From NCBI GenBank assembly GCA_910578805.1, contig CAJTRS010000015.1, positions 1 to 50,478 of the forward strand: 50,478 nt of DNA, in the 5' to 3' direction. Position 1 is the first letter of the stretch. Every line of letters starts with the position of its first letter. This document shows positions 33,150 to 42,656 of this stretch, in pieces. Under the pieces are notes generated by a model that saw nothing but the letters and a program-made list of their open reading frames with translations, did no database searches and was not told the DNA's origin. Both the position numbers and the translations under genes were made by a program. Source of the stretch: an uncultured Muribaculaceae bacterium. GTDB lineage: Bacteria > Bacteroidota > Bacteroidia > Bacteroidales > Muribaculaceae.

Positions 33150-34185
33150 CACCCCGCAACGCAGTCCGAGACTGCCGGCCGAATGGGAAAGCGACGGTGC
33201 CGTGCTCATGGCTTGGCCTCATGCCGGCACCGACTGGAATTATATGCTTCCACAGGCTCAGGCATGCTTCATCGAAATAATAGAAGCCATAACGGCCTAT
33301 CAGCCGGTAGTGCTTGTAGCCCCGGAAACAACAGAGCCTAAAGCCGCTCTGAAACATATACCTGCCGACCGACTGTTTTTGGTACAGTCAGACACCAACG
33401 ATACATGGGCACGCGATTTCGGCCCTATAACTATAGAATTATCCGACGGACACCATAGTGTGGCCGATTTCTGCTTCAACGGTTGGGGTCTGAAATTTCC
33501 GTCATGCCATGACAATCTGGTCACAGAAGTCTTATGCCGGAAAAAACTGATAACAGCACCGAGAATCAACTGCCGCGATTTTGTGCTCGAAGGGGGTGGC
33601 ATAGAGAGTGACGGACAGGGCACAATCATGACCACAGCTCTTTGCCAGATGTCGCCCAACCGCAATGCCACTCTGTCGGTAGCCGAGGTAAAACAAGCTC
33701 TCGCATCTTATTTCGGAGCAAAACATATCATATGGCTTGAACACGGATATTTGGCCGGTGACGACACCGACAGCCACATCGACACCCTTGCCAGGTTTGC
33801 CCCCGGCAATACCATTGTTTATGTGGGTTGCGATGATCCGGCTGACGAACATTATACCGAATTGCAAGCCATGAAACACGAGTTGATGTCGGCACGCACT
33901 CCTGACGGATTGCCTTACAACCTGCTTGAACTTCCGCTCCCCGACCCTATCTTTGACGAAAACGGCCAAAGGCTTCCTGCCACTTACGCCAACTTCCTCA
34001 TAACACCACATGCCGTCATAATGCCCGTTTACGGCCAGCCCAAGAAAGACCTTCTCGCACGGCAGATAATCCAGATAGCATTCGATGTGCCTGTTGTTAC
34101 AGTCGATTGCAATGCCCTTATCCGCCAGCACGGTTCGCTCCACTGCGTGACCATGCAGATGCCATCACAAATATTATCGATATGA
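33139..34185 (+). CDS. aguA: agmatine deiminase
   Basis: A 348-residue enzyme of the guanidino-group-modifying superfamily that converts agmatine to N-carbamoylputrescine and ammonia. The catalytic signatures are visible: WARDFGP early, EGGGIESDG, the HIDTLARF block holding the catalytic His-Asp, and the nucleophile Cys336 in HCVTMQMP. The length matches AguA. The start overlaps the small acidic gene and the stop overlaps aguB as ATGA, so the three genes form a tight operon for putrescine synthesis. Confidence 0.96.
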   Translation: MTNNTPQRSPRLPAEWESDGAVLMAWPHAGTDWNYMLPQAQACFIEIIEAITAYQPVVLVAPETTEPKAALKHIPADRLFLVQSDTNDTWARDFGPITIELSDGHHSVADFCFNGWGLKFPSCHDNLVTEVLCRKKLITAPRINCRDFVLEGGGIESDGQGTIMTTALCQMSPNRNATLSVAEVKQALASYFGAKHIIWLEHGYLAGDDTDSHIDTLARFAPGNTIVYVGCDDPADEHYTELQAMKHELMSARTPDGLPYNLLELPLPDPIFDENGQRLPATYANFLITPHAVIMPVYGQPKKDLLARQIIQIAFDVPVVTVDCNALIRQHGSLHCVTMQMPSQILSI

Positions 34186-35069
34186 AATCATTACGTGTAG
34201 GAATACTCCAACTGTCCAAAACACCCGATATAACTGAAAACCAAAATAGACTCGCCGAAGAAATCCGGCGTCTGGTAAAGGCCGAAAAGCCGCAACTCAT
34301 AGTTAACCAAGAGCTTCACGACTCGCTGTATTTCTGCCAGACCGAATCGGTTGACTGCTGCAATCTGGCATCGCCCATTCCGTCGGACACCACAGATTTC
34401 TACTCGGCACTGGCCAAAGAACTTGATGTGGTGATAGTGACATCGCTTTTCGAGCGCCGCGCCGCCGGCCTCTATCACAATACCGCAGTGGTATTCGAGC
34501 GCGACGGCTCAATAGCAGGCATATACCGCAAAATGCACATACCCGACGACCCGGCCTACTATGAGAAGTTCTATTTCACCCCGGGCGATATAGGCTTCGA
34601 GCCTATCGACACTTCAGTAGGCCGTTTAGGAGTACTTGTGTGCTGGGACCAGTGGTATCCCGAAGCCGCAAGAATCATGGCTTTGCGCGGAGCCCAACTG
34701 CTCATATACCCCACAGCCATAGGTTGGGAATCGACCGACTCGCCTGAAGAGAAATCCCGTCAGCTCGGGGCGTGGACCATTGTGCAGCGTGCACATGCCG
34801 TGGCCAACGGACTACCCGTAATCACCGTAAACCGTGTGGGACACGAACCCGATCCGTCAGGCGCGACAAACGGCATAACATTCTGGGGCAACAGTTTTGT
34901 AGCCGGTCCGCAAGGTGAACTGCTCTATCAGGCTCCGGCCGATACCGAAGCAGTGGCAGCAGTGGATATTGACATGGAACGGAGCGAACAGGTGCGCCGA
35001 TGGTGGCCGTTTCTACGCGACAGACGCATCGATGCATATTCGCCGATCGTGAAGAGATACCTTGATTAA
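34182..35069 (+). CDS. aguB: N-carbamoylputrescine amidase
   Basis: A 295-residue nitrilase-superfamily enzyme that hydrolyses N-carbamoylputrescine to putrescine, CO2 and ammonia. The catalytic triad is Glu44 (VNQELHD), Lys117 (YRKMHIPD) and Cys154 (VLVCWDQWYPEAAR). The ATG at 34182 is chosen because it overlaps the aguA stop by four bases and begins the expected MKSLRVGILQ. Its 3' end lies 12 bases from the convergent lysA gene, and I see no terminator between them. Confidence 0.96.
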   Translation: MKSLRVGILQLSKTPDITENQNRLAEEIRRLVKAEKPQLIVNQELHDSLYFCQTESVDCCNLASPIPSDTTDFYSALAKELDVVIVTSLFERRAAGLYHNTAVVFERDGSIAGIYRKMHIPDDPAYYEKFYFTPGDIGFEPIDTSVGRLGVLVCWDQWYPEAARIMALRGAQLLIYPTAIGWESTDSPEEKSRQLGAWTIVQRAHAVANGLPVITVNRVGHEPDPSGATNGITFWGNSFVAGPQGELLYQAPADTEAVAAVDIDMERSEQVRRWWPFLRDRRIDAYSPIVKRYLD

Positions 35070-35081
35070 ACTAAAAAGAGC

Positions 35082-36233
35082 TTATTCCGAAAAATACGAT
35101 GATGGCTGCCGGCGGCAATTATACCGCGATACCATCGACTCGCCATAGGCTCCGGCCGATCTCAAAGCCATAATATCACCTCGACGGGTTACGGGAAGCA
35201 TCTCCCCTTCTCCGAAACAGTCCGATGACTCACACACCGGTCCGACAACATCATACACAGACGTTTCATCAGACTGCGATGTAAGATTTTCGATCATATG
35301 GTGTGCCTGATACAGAGCCGGACGGATAAGATCGGTCATTCCCGCGTCAAGAATCGCAAAGCGTTTTTTAACGCCCTCTTTGACGTACAGCACACGGCTT
35401 ATAAGCGACCCGCATTGAGCCACCACCGACCGGCCGAGCTCAAAATGAAGCTCCTGACCGGGCATAAGCCTGAGATTACGGTGGAAAGTATCGAAATACT
35501 CCTTGAAATCAGGCATCGGAACAGAATCGGGATCGGCATAGTCCACACCTAATCCGCCACCTACATTGATAGTGTCAAATATTATCCCCTTGCCGCGGTA
35601 TTCGTCCTGAAGGCTGTTGATACGCTGACACAGCATCTCGTAGGGCTTCATGTCCGTGATCTGCGATCCGATATGGAAATGCAGACCGCGAAGACTTACT
35701 GCCGGAGAAGCCACACACATATCCACCACCCCGGCAAGCATAGACATGTCTATGCCGAACTTATTCTCCGACAGTCCGGTAGTGATATAATGGTGAGTGT
35801 GGGCATCAATATTGGGATTTACACGCAAAGCCACGGGAGCCACAACTCCCATGCCCGAAGCTATATCCATTATGGCCTCAAGCTCTGGCACAGACTCCGC
35901 ATTGAAACAACCGATACCGGTTTTCAATGCATAAGCGATCTCTTCGTCACTCTTGCCCACTCCGGCAAACACGATATCTCCGGCAGCGAAACCGGCCTCG
36001 ACAGCCGCAGCAATCTCACCGGCACTGACAGTATCGGCACCAAGACCATACCGGCTTATCTCTTTCAATATACGCGGATTGTAATTGGCCTTTACGGCAT
36101 AATGTACCTTAAAACCGTAGTATGCTGACGATGCCTTGTCAATCTCGTCAAGAGTTCGGTGCAGCAACGACAAATCATAATAATAAAACGGCGTGGGCTG
36201 CTGCCTGAACCTATCTACTGGAAATTTAGTCAT
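35082..36233 (-). CDS. lysA: diaminopimelate decarboxylase
   Basis: A 383-residue fold type III PLP enzyme that turns meso-diaminopimelate into lysine, the last step of the pathway. The PLP lysine is Lys48 in HYAVKANYNP, followed by GLHFHIGSQ, NVGGGLGVDY, ELGRSVVAQCG, and the C-terminal GPVCESSDCFG and GAYGESM that complete the active site from the dimer partner. The length is slightly short but complete. It lies 27 bases downstream of lysC, with which it is probably cotranscribed. Confidence 0.95.
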   Translation of the reverse strand: MTKFPVDRFRQQPTPFYYYDLSLLHRTLDEIDKASSAYYGFKVHYAVKANYNPRILKEISRYGLGADTVSAGEIAAAVEAGFAAGDIVFAGVGKSDEEIAYALKTGIGCFNAESVPELEAIMDIASGMGVVAPVALRVNPNIDAHTHHYITTGLSENKFGIDMSMLAGVVDMCVASPAVSLRGLHFHIGSQITDMKPYEMLCQRINSLQDEYRGKGIIFDTINVGGGLGVDYADPDSVPMPDFKEYFDTFHRNLRLMPGQELHFELGRSVVAQCGSLISRVLYVKEGVKKRFAILDAGMTDLIRPALYQAHHMIENLTSQSDETSVYDVVGPVCESSDCFGEGEMLPVTRRGDIMALRSAGAYGESMVSRYNCRRQPSSYFSE

Positions 36234-36260
36234 AATCCGACAATCGCTTGGTTAGTAAAA

Positions 36261-37577
36261 TCACTGATTGAACAAATGCCTGCTCAACAGATTCAGGGCA
36301 TTTATCTTGTCAGACTTTCTAACAAGCAACGATATGTTATAGTTGCTTCCGCCATACGAAATCATTCGCACCGGTATATCTTTCAAAGCATTCACCACCT
36401 CGGCCTCAAAGCCGCGGTTTTGCCATTCGAGATCGCCTACCACGCATATTATCACCATATCCTTATCTACAGTAACGGTACCGAATTTCTTCAGGTCATC
36501 GACTATCGCGTCAAGATTACGCTCACTGTCTATTGTCACGGACACACCGACCTCCGATGTCACCACCATGTCTATAGGTGTGCGATGCGTCTCGAATATC
36601 TCGAACACTTTCCTCAAGAAACCGTAGGCCAGAAGCATTCGACCGCTTTTGATCTTTATTGCCGTGATATTATCCTTGGCAGCCACGGCCTTGATGGAGC
36701 GGGTGGCCGCAGTGTTGAATATCAATGTACCCGGAGCCTCAGGACACATGGTATTGAGCAGACGCACGGGTATGTTGTTGAGTTTGGCCGGCAGCACACA
36801 TGTCGGGTGCAGTATCTTGGCTCCGAAATAAGCCAGCTCCGCCGCCTCCTCGAAGTGAAGCTGGCTCACCGGCGATGTGCCCTCCACATATCGCGGATCG
36901 TTGTTGTGCATTCCGTCTATATCGGTCCATATCTCTATCTCCTCGGCTTTCACTGCGGCACCTATCAGCGAGGCGGAATAGTCGCTGCCACCCCTCTCGA
37001 GATTGTCAATCTCGCCGTAGGCATTACGGCATATGAATCCCTGGGTTATGTAAAGATCCGCTTCGGTGTTTTCGTCAAGCAATGCCTGCAGATGCGACTG
37101 TATGTACTCCACATCAGGCTCTGAGTTCTTGTCGGTACGCATAAAATCAAGAGCCGGAAGCATAGATGCATTAACTCCGATCTCCCTCATATACATGTAC
37201 ATAAGAGCTGTTGACATCATTTCACCGCGGGCAAGCACCTCTTTTTCATCAAACACAGTAAAGACAGGCCTGTTATATCCGCGTATGAAATCGATATGCT
37301 CATGCACCGCCTCCGTTGCCTTGGCCTTATATTCGGGCGTTGAATAAAGTTCATCTATCACGCCTTTATATTTAGATTCCAGAGCATTGATTGTCTCTTT
37401 GGCGCCGGCAAGATTGCCTTTGTACAGATAGTCGGATATCTCCACAAGTGTGTTGGTAGTACCCGACATGGCACTGAGCACTATTATATTTTTACCGCGA
37501 CTTTTTACTAATGATGCTACGTTCTTAATCCTTTGGGCCGATCCTACAGATGTGCCCCCGAACTTCATGATTTTCAT
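36261..37577 (-). CDS. lysC: aspartate kinase (monofunctional, LysC type)
   Basis: A 438-residue enzyme that phosphorylates aspartate, the first step to lysine, threonine, methionine and diaminopimelate. The N-terminal kinase signature is KIMKFGGTSVGS, with LERGGSDYSASLIG and WTDIDGMHNNDPR in the substrate and nucleotide sites. The C-terminal ~140 residues form paired ACT domains for feedback control (TAIKIKSGRMLLAYGFL, MVVTSEVGVSVTI, ISYGGSNYNISLL). It resembles lysine-sensitive AKIII proteins; sensitivity is inferred. A well-formed promoter precedes it, and lysA follows. Confidence 0.95.
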   Translation of the reverse strand: MKIMKFGGTSVGSAQRIKNVASLVKSRGKNIIVLSAMSGTTNTLVEISDYLYKGNLAGAKETINALESKYKGVIDELYSTPEYKAKATEAVHEHIDFIRGYNRPVFTVFDEKEVLARGEMMSTALMYMYMREIGVNASMLPALDFMRTDKNSEPDVEYIQSHLQALLDENTEADLYITQGFICRNAYGEIDNLERGGSDYSASLIGAAVKAEEIEIWTDIDGMHNNDPRYVEGTSPVSQLHFEEAAELAYFGAKILHPTCVLPAKLNNIPVRLLNTMCPEAPGTLIFNTAATRSIKAVAAKDNITAIKIKSGRMLLAYGFLRKVFEIFETHRTPIDMVVTSEVGVSVTIDSERNLDAIVDDLKKFGTVTVDKDMVIICVVGDLEWQNRGFEAEVVNALKDIPVRMISYGGSNYNISLLVRKSDKINALNLLSRHLFNQ

Positions 37578-37609
37578 TTTTCAGAACCTGTAAATATGTA
37601 TATTTCGTG

Positions 37610-37641
37610 CAAATTTACGCAATAATTCCAATTATAACAAA
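37610..37641 (-). promoter_or_regulatory. promoter of lysC-lysA
   Basis: On the minus strand TTTG (37641-37638), a 20-base spacer and TAAATTTG (37617-37610). The predicted transcript start is about 37604, 27 bases before the lysC ATG. The leader is too short for a lysine riboswitch. Confidence 0.65.
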
Positions 37642-37670
37642 TCGCCTTTCTCAAACCGCGAATATCAACC

Positions 37671-38336
37671 CTATTCGGTAAGGCGCTTGTCCTCACATAT
37701 TATAACACGCGCGGGATATTGTGAGACGAGCGACATGTTGTGTGTGGCTATTATTACCGACGTCCCCGAACGTGCTATCTCGTGCAATCGCTTTATAATA
37801 TGGCTGCCGGTGGCCGGATCAAGATTACCGGTAGGCTCATCGGCTATAAGCAGACGCGGACTATTGAGCAATGCTCTGGCCATAACCACTCTCTGCTGTT
37901 CTCCGCCCGACAGTTCATGTGGCATCTTGTAGCTCTTGTTGTTCATGCCCATCTCCCGGAGCACCTGTCCGATACGATCGTCCATCTCGGCCTTGTTTTT
38001 CCAACCTGTGGCTTTTAGCACAAACAACAGATTGTCATACACACTCCGATCAAAAAGCAGGCGGAAATCCTGAAACACAATGCCGATTTCCCTGCGCAGA
38101 TACGGAATCTCCCTGTTCTTTATCTGTGTCATATCGCGGCCGAGGACCTCTGCCTCACCGGAGGCTACAGGTATTTCGGCATACATGGATTTGAGCAGAC
38201 TGCTCTTACCGCTACCCACCTTTCCGGTGAGATAGAGCAGTTCGCCTTCACCAACATTCAGATCAACATGTTTCAGCACCACAATATCCTTGCGGTGAAG
38301 TTCCACATCGTTATATCTTACTATAGATTCCGACAT
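37671..38336 (-). CDS. ftsE: cell division ABC ATPase FtsE
   Basis: A 221-residue ABC ATPase: Walker A GKVGSGKSS, Q-loop VFQDFRLL, signature LSGGEQQR, Walker B LLIADEPTGNLD and H-loop ATHNMS. The RREIGIVFQDFRLLFDRSVYDN block is characteristic of FtsE. With its membrane partner FtsX it links peptidoglycan hydrolase activation to division. FtsX is not adjacent here; the downstream neighbour is lysC. It starts one base after recQ ends, so it is cotranscribed with recQ. Confidence 0.9.
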   Translation of the reverse strand: MSESIVRYNDVELHRKDIVVLKHVDLNVGEGELLYLTGKVGSGKSSLLKSMYAEIPVASGEAEVLGRDMTQIKNREIPYLRREIGIVFQDFRLLFDRSVYDNLLFVLKATGWKNKAEMDDRIGQVLREMGMNNKSYKMPHELSGGEQQRVVMARALLNSPRLLIADEPTGNLDPATGSHIIKRLHEIARSGTSVIIATHNMSLVSQYPARVIICEDKRLTE

Positions 38337-38337
38337 G

Positions 38338-40518
38338 TCAGTATCCCATTTCCGACAGGAATTTTATGCGCATAAGCCTTATCTCCTCTTCAGTGTATTC
38401 GTCGCCGAGTTCATTGTATGCGTCACTGAGGTCTCCGCTCTCGCTATCTTTGAAATATTCAAATATATCGGCCTGCTGATCATCATCGAGAATCTCGTTG
38501 ATAAAATAATTTATGTTTATCTTAGTGCCTGAATTGACTATAGCCTCTATCTCGTCAAGTATTTCGGAGAAGTCCATATTCTTTGAGCGTGCAAGCTCGT
38601 CAATGGGTATCTGACGGTCAATGGCATGTATTATTGATATCTTCACATTGCTCTTGTTGGCCACGGTACGCACCACAAGGTCCTCGGGACGATCTATCTC
38701 GTTCTCCTCCACATGACGCTTGATGACTTCGACAAATTCATTGCCGTAGCGCTTGGCTTTACCGAGTCCCACACCTGATATGTTGGCAAGCTCCTCTATA
38801 GTCACGGGATATGTTGTGGCCATTGCCTCAAGCGACGGGTCCTGGAATATGACGTAAGGGGGCAGACCCACTTTTTTGGCCACCTTTTTTCTGAGGTCTT
38901 TCAATATCGAATACAATTCGGGGTCAGCCGCACAGCCGGCTCCGCTTTTCACCACCTCCTGTTCGTCGGATTCATTGAAGTCATTATCTTCCACGATCTT
39001 GAACGATGACGGTTTCGTCAGATACTTCTTGCCTTTGGCAGTCACCTTGAGCAGTCCGTAATTCTCGATGTCGCGCTCAAGATATCCGGCAATAACGGCC
39101 TGACGTATCACCGCATTAAGGAAGCGTTCGTCGGTACCCTGTTCTGCCCCGAACACTTCAAGTTCATCATGATGATACGACTTCACGTCTGCCGTGGCCT
39201 TGCCTCGTAGCACATCAATAATATGATCGGCTTTAAATTTCTCTTTCATAGCCGCGATAGCTTCTATCACGGCACACAAATCTTCTTTAGCTTCCACTTT
39301 TTTTCTTGGACTCAAACAATTATCACAGTTTCCGCAATTCTCTTCATTATACTCTTCTCCGAAATAATGTAGCAGCGACAACCGGCGACACACGCTCGAT
39401 TCGGCGTAGCTTGCAGTCTCCATCAGCAACTGGCGTCCGATCTCCTGCTCGGCCACAGGCTTGTTCTGAATGAATTTCTCCATCTTCTGCAAATCTTTGG
39501 CCGAATAGTATGTGATGCACTGCCCCTCGCCACCGTCGCGGCCGGCGCGGCCGGTCTCCTGATAATAGCCTTCAAGCGATTTGGGCATGTCGTAATGTAT
39601 CACGAACCTAACATCGGGTTTATCTATACCCATACCGAATGCGATGGTGGCCACTATCACATCGACCTTTTCATACAGAAATGCATCTTGATTGGCCGAA
39701 CGGGTGGCACCGTCCATACCGGCATGATAGGGCAACGCCTTTATATCGTTGACAACAAGCATTTCAGCCAGTTCCTCCACCTTCTTACGGCTCAGACAAT
39801 AGATTATGCCCGACTTGCCCTCCATGCTTTTGATATACTTTATGATATCGCGGCCTATGGAGGAGGTCTTCGGTCTGATCTCGTAATAAAGATTGCTGCG
39901 GTTGAACGACGACTTGAACACCCGAGCATCAAGCATACCGAGATTCTTTTGAATGTCATGTTGCACCTTGGGGGTAGCAGTGGCAGTCAACGCTATCACC
40001 GGGCATTTACCTATCTCATTGATTATCGGACGTATCCTACGGTATTCGGGACGGAAGTCATGTCCCCACTCCGAGATACAATGCGCCTCATCTACCGCAT
40101 AGAAGGATATAGGCACCGTTTTCAGAAATTCCACATATTCCTCTTTGGTCAGTGATTCGGGAGCCACATATAGCAACTTGGTCTTCCCTGACACTATGTC
40201 GCTCTTCACCTTGTCAATAGCCGATTTATTAAGCGATGAATTAAGGAAATGTGCCACACCGTCGTCCTCGCTGAAGTTACGCATCGCATCGACCTGATTT
40301 TTCATCAGTGCGATAAGCGGCGAAATCACTATGGCCGTGCCGGGCATCAACATCGACGGCAACTGATAGCACAGCGACTTTCCGCCACCGGTAGGCATAA
40401 GCACAAATGTATCGTTGCCCTCAAGCAAACTGGTCATAATAGCTTCCTGGTTGCCTTTGAACGTATCGAAGCCAAAATATTTTTTCAGAGCGTCAGTCAG
40501 CACGGCGTTAGTAATCAT
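38338..40518 (-). CDS. recQ: ATP-dependent DNA helicase RecQ
   Basis: A 726-residue 3'-to-5' helicase for recombination and fork repair. Walker A MPTGGGKS is at 41-48, the DEAH box and aromatic-rich loop read VDEAHCISEWGHDFRPEY, and motif VI reads QETGRAGRDG. The RQC zinc site has Cys residues in CRRL and CGNCDNC, and the HRDC domain includes YVIFQDPSLEAMA and ISGVGLGKAKRYG. It is longer than E. coli RecQ by an acidic, helical C-terminal extension of about 110 residues with a possible helix-turn-helix. The gene follows clpX by 63 bases with no promoter box between. Confidence 0.96.
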   Translation of the reverse strand: MITNAVLTDALKKYFGFDTFKGNQEAIMTSLLEGNDTFVLMPTGGGKSLCYQLPSMLMPGTAIVISPLIALMKNQVDAMRNFSEDDGVAHFLNSSLNKSAIDKVKSDIVSGKTKLLYVAPESLTKEEYVEFLKTVPISFYAVDEAHCISEWGHDFRPEYRRIRPIINEIGKCPVIALTATATPKVQHDIQKNLGMLDARVFKSSFNRSNLYYEIRPKTSSIGRDIIKYIKSMEGKSGIIYCLSRKKVEELAEMLVVNDIKALPYHAGMDGATRSANQDAFLYEKVDVIVATIAFGMGIDKPDVRFVIHYDMPKSLEGYYQETGRAGRDGGEGQCITYYSAKDLQKMEKFIQNKPVAEQEIGRQLLMETASYAESSVCRRLSLLHYFGEEYNEENCGNCDNCLSPRKKVEAKEDLCAVIEAIAAMKEKFKADHIIDVLRGKATADVKSYHHDELEVFGAEQGTDERFLNAVIRQAVIAGYLERDIENYGLLKVTAKGKKYLTKPSSFKIVEDNDFNESDEQEVVKSGAGCAADPELYSILKDLRKKVAKKVGLPPYVIFQDPSLEAMATTYPVTIEELANISGVGLGKAKRYGNEFVEVIKRHVEENEIDRPEDLVVRTVANKSNVKISIIHAIDRQIPIDELARSKNMDFSEILDEIEAIVNSGTKININYFINEILDDDQQADIFEYFKDSESGDLSDAYNELGDEYTEEEIRLMRIKFLSEMGY

Positions 40519-40581
40519 AGGAGGAAAAGAGTATTGCTGTTGTTAAGGAAGTTCCTGTGAATAATATATGGTTATTTTCTT

Positions 40582-41847
40582 TTACACGTTATTAATTTCA
40601 AAATTGGCAGCCCGGAGCTTTTCAAGCACATAACAGGCGTCCACACTGAACTTTTTACGCTCGGTGGAGGGTATCTCAAACATGGCGTCCATCATCACCG
40701 TCTCCACTATAGACCGCAGGCCTCGTGCACCCAATTTATACTCTATAGCTTTATCGACAATCAGATCAAGGGCATCATCGGTAAACTCAAGAGTCACACC
40801 GTCCATGTCAAACAGTTTCACATACTGCCTGACTATAGCGTTTTTAGGCTCGGTAAGCACACGCCGCAAAGCTCCGCGGTCAAGAGGCTCAAGATGTGTC
40901 AATATAGGCAGACGCCCTATTATTTCGGGAATCAGGCCAAACGATTTCAGATCCTGAGGAGCCACATACTGCAAGAAGTTGTCGCGGTCCACTCCTTTGC
41001 GGGCCGAATTGCTGTAACCGACCACGTGAGAGTTAAGACGCTGAGCTATCTTTCGTTCTATTCCGTCAAACGCGCCGCCGCATATAAAAAGTATGTTTTT
41101 GGTATCCACGGGGATCATCTTCTGCTCAGGGTGTTTGCGGCCGCCTTGAGGAGGCACATTAACCACTGATCCTTCAAGCAATTTAAGCAATCCCTGCTGC
41201 ACACCTTCACCGCTGACATCGCGTGTTATAGACGGATTGTCGCCTTTACGGGCTATCTTGTCAATCTCGTCGATGAACACTATGCCTCTTTCGGCCTTAT
41301 CGACATCATAGTCGGCGGCCTGGAGCAGGCGGGTCAACAGGCTTTCGATATCCTCGCCCACATAACCGGCCTCGGTAAGCACGGTGGCATCGACTATAGT
41401 GAACGGCACATCAAGCAGACGGGCTATGGTTTTGGCCAACAAAGTCTTGCCGGTACCGGTCGGCCCCACTATTATGATATTGCTTTTCTCTATATCAACA
41501 TCGTCCGACTTATCCTGTGTCAGACGCTTGTAATGGTTATAGACGGCAACCGACAGATATTTCTTGGCCGAATCCTGACCTATCACATAAGTGTCAAGGA
41601 AATCGCATATCTCGCGTGGTTTCGGCACCGATTTAATGTCTGTGGGGCAATGTGAACCGGAATCCGATGACATGCCGTGGGCTGCCTTAAACTCTTTGAC
41701 AGCCTCGTTAAGATGCGCCAGACAAGAGGAACAGATGTAACATTCGTTGTTAAAAGCGCTCGGCACCATTATATCATAATCATTGACCGGCTCGCCGCAG
41801 AATGAACATCTTATATTATCGTCAGACCCTTTTTTCTTATTAGCCAT
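40582..41847 (-). CDS. clpX: ClpX unfoldase subunit of ClpXP
   Basis: A 421-residue AAA+ unfoldase that feeds proteins to ClpP. The N-terminal zinc domain has Cys14, Cys17, Cys39 and Cys42, with an extra Cys36. Walker A is GPTGTGKT, the pore loop is GYVG, Walker B is VFIDEIDK, and the RKH loop region contains PQGGRKHPEQ. At the ClpP-contacting IGF loop it reads VGY, which I recall as usual for Bacteroidota. It lies 51 bases downstream of clpP, in the same operon. Confidence 0.97.
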   Translation of the reverse strand: MANKKKGSDDNIRCSFCGEPVNDYDIMVPSAFNNECYICSSCLAHLNEAVKEFKAAHGMSSDSGSHCPTDIKSVPKPREICDFLDTYVIGQDSAKKYLSVAVYNHYKRLTQDKSDDVDIEKSNIIIVGPTGTGKTLLAKTIARLLDVPFTIVDATVLTEAGYVGEDIESLLTRLLQAADYDVDKAERGIVFIDEIDKIARKGDNPSITRDVSGEGVQQGLLKLLEGSVVNVPPQGGRKHPEQKMIPVDTKNILFICGGAFDGIERKIAQRLNSHVVGYSNSARKGVDRDNFLQYVAPQDLKSFGLIPEIIGRLPILTHLEPLDRGALRRVLTEPKNAIVRQYVKLFDMDGVTLEFTDDALDLIVDKAIEYKLGARGLRSIVETVMMDAMFEIPSTERKKFSVDACYVLEKLRAANFEINNV

Positions 41848-41898
41848 ATCTATACTTGTACTGTCACTGTTTCTATTGATTCACACATCATAAGCAGA

Positions 41899-42576
41899 TC
41901 AATGCTTAGCCTTTAAAAGCACATCATCGATCATACCGTATTCTTTGGCCTCAAATGATGTCATCCAATAGTCGCGGTCGGAATCGCGCTCCACTTTTTC
42001 AAAAGGCTGGCCTGAATGGTCGGCTATGATTGTATATAATTCCTTTTTCAACTTCTGTATCTCGCGTGCAGTGATCTCTATGTCCGATGCCTGACCCTGC
42101 GCACCGCCCATAGGCTGGTGTATCATGACTCGCGAGTGCTTCAACGCAAAGCGCTTTCCGGCAGCGCCCGACACGAGCAGCACGGCAGCCATCGAAGCAG
42201 CCATACCCGTGCATATAGTGGTCACATCGCTGGAGATATACTGCATGGTATCGTAGATACCGAGACCGGCATATACCGATCCTCCGGGAGAGTTTATGTA
42301 GATGCTGACGTCCTTACCCGGATCGGTGGAGTCCAGATAAAGCAACTGTGCCTGAATCACATTGGCTGTATAGTCATTGACATCTGTGCCGAGGAAAATC
42401 ACGCGGTCCATCATCAGACGCGAAAACACGTCCATCTGCGCCACGTTAAGCTGGCGCTCCTCTATAATGGTAGGAGATATATAACTCGAAGTTATGTCCG
42501 AAGCATATTGGTCGAGGGCAAGACCGTTCATACCCAAATGCTTTACGGCAAAATTTCTGAAATCGTTATTGTTCAT
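41899..42576 (-). CDS. clpP: ClpP serine protease subunit
   Basis: A 225-residue tetradecameric protease subunit. The catalytic triad is Ser128 (GMAASMA), His153 (MIHQPMGG) and Asp202 (SDRDYW). The N-terminus is longer than in E. coli and may be processed. It leads the clpP-clpX-recQ-ftsE transcription unit from its own promoter. The GH92 gene separates it from the trigger factor gene. Confidence 0.97.
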   Translation of the reverse strand: MNNNDFRNFAVKHLGMNGLALDQYASDITSSYISPTIIEERQLNVAQMDVFSRLMMDRVIFLGTDVNDYTANVIQAQLLYLDSTDPGKDVSIYINSPGGSVYAGLGIYDTMQYISSDVTTICTGMAASMAAVLLVSGAAGKRFALKHSRVMIHQPMGGAQGQASDIEITAREIQKLKKELYTIIADHSGQPFEKVERDSDRDYWMTSFEAKEYGMIDDVLLKAKH

Positions 42577-42616
42577 AAATTCACAAAATAGTCTTTAATA
42601 CCTTGGTTTCTTAATT

Positions 42617-42647
42617 CAAAGTTACAAAAATATTCCAATACAACAAA
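42617..42647 (-). promoter_or_regulatory. promoter of clpP-clpX-recQ-ftsE
   Basis: On the minus strand TTTG (42647-42644), a 19-base spacer and TAACTTTG (42624-42617). The predicted leader is about 35 bases. The -33 element lies just past the GH92 stop codon region. Confidence 0.65.
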
Positions 42648-42656
42648 TATTCATGC

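Noticed and set aside
36159..37124. A 321-codon plus-strand frame opposite lysC and the start of lysA
   Set aside because: It is an antisense shadow of recognisable enzymes and has no plausible protein features.
37578..37670. Possible lysine riboswitch before lysC
   Set aside because: The promoter lies only about 27 bases before the ATG, leaving no room for a lysine aptamer.
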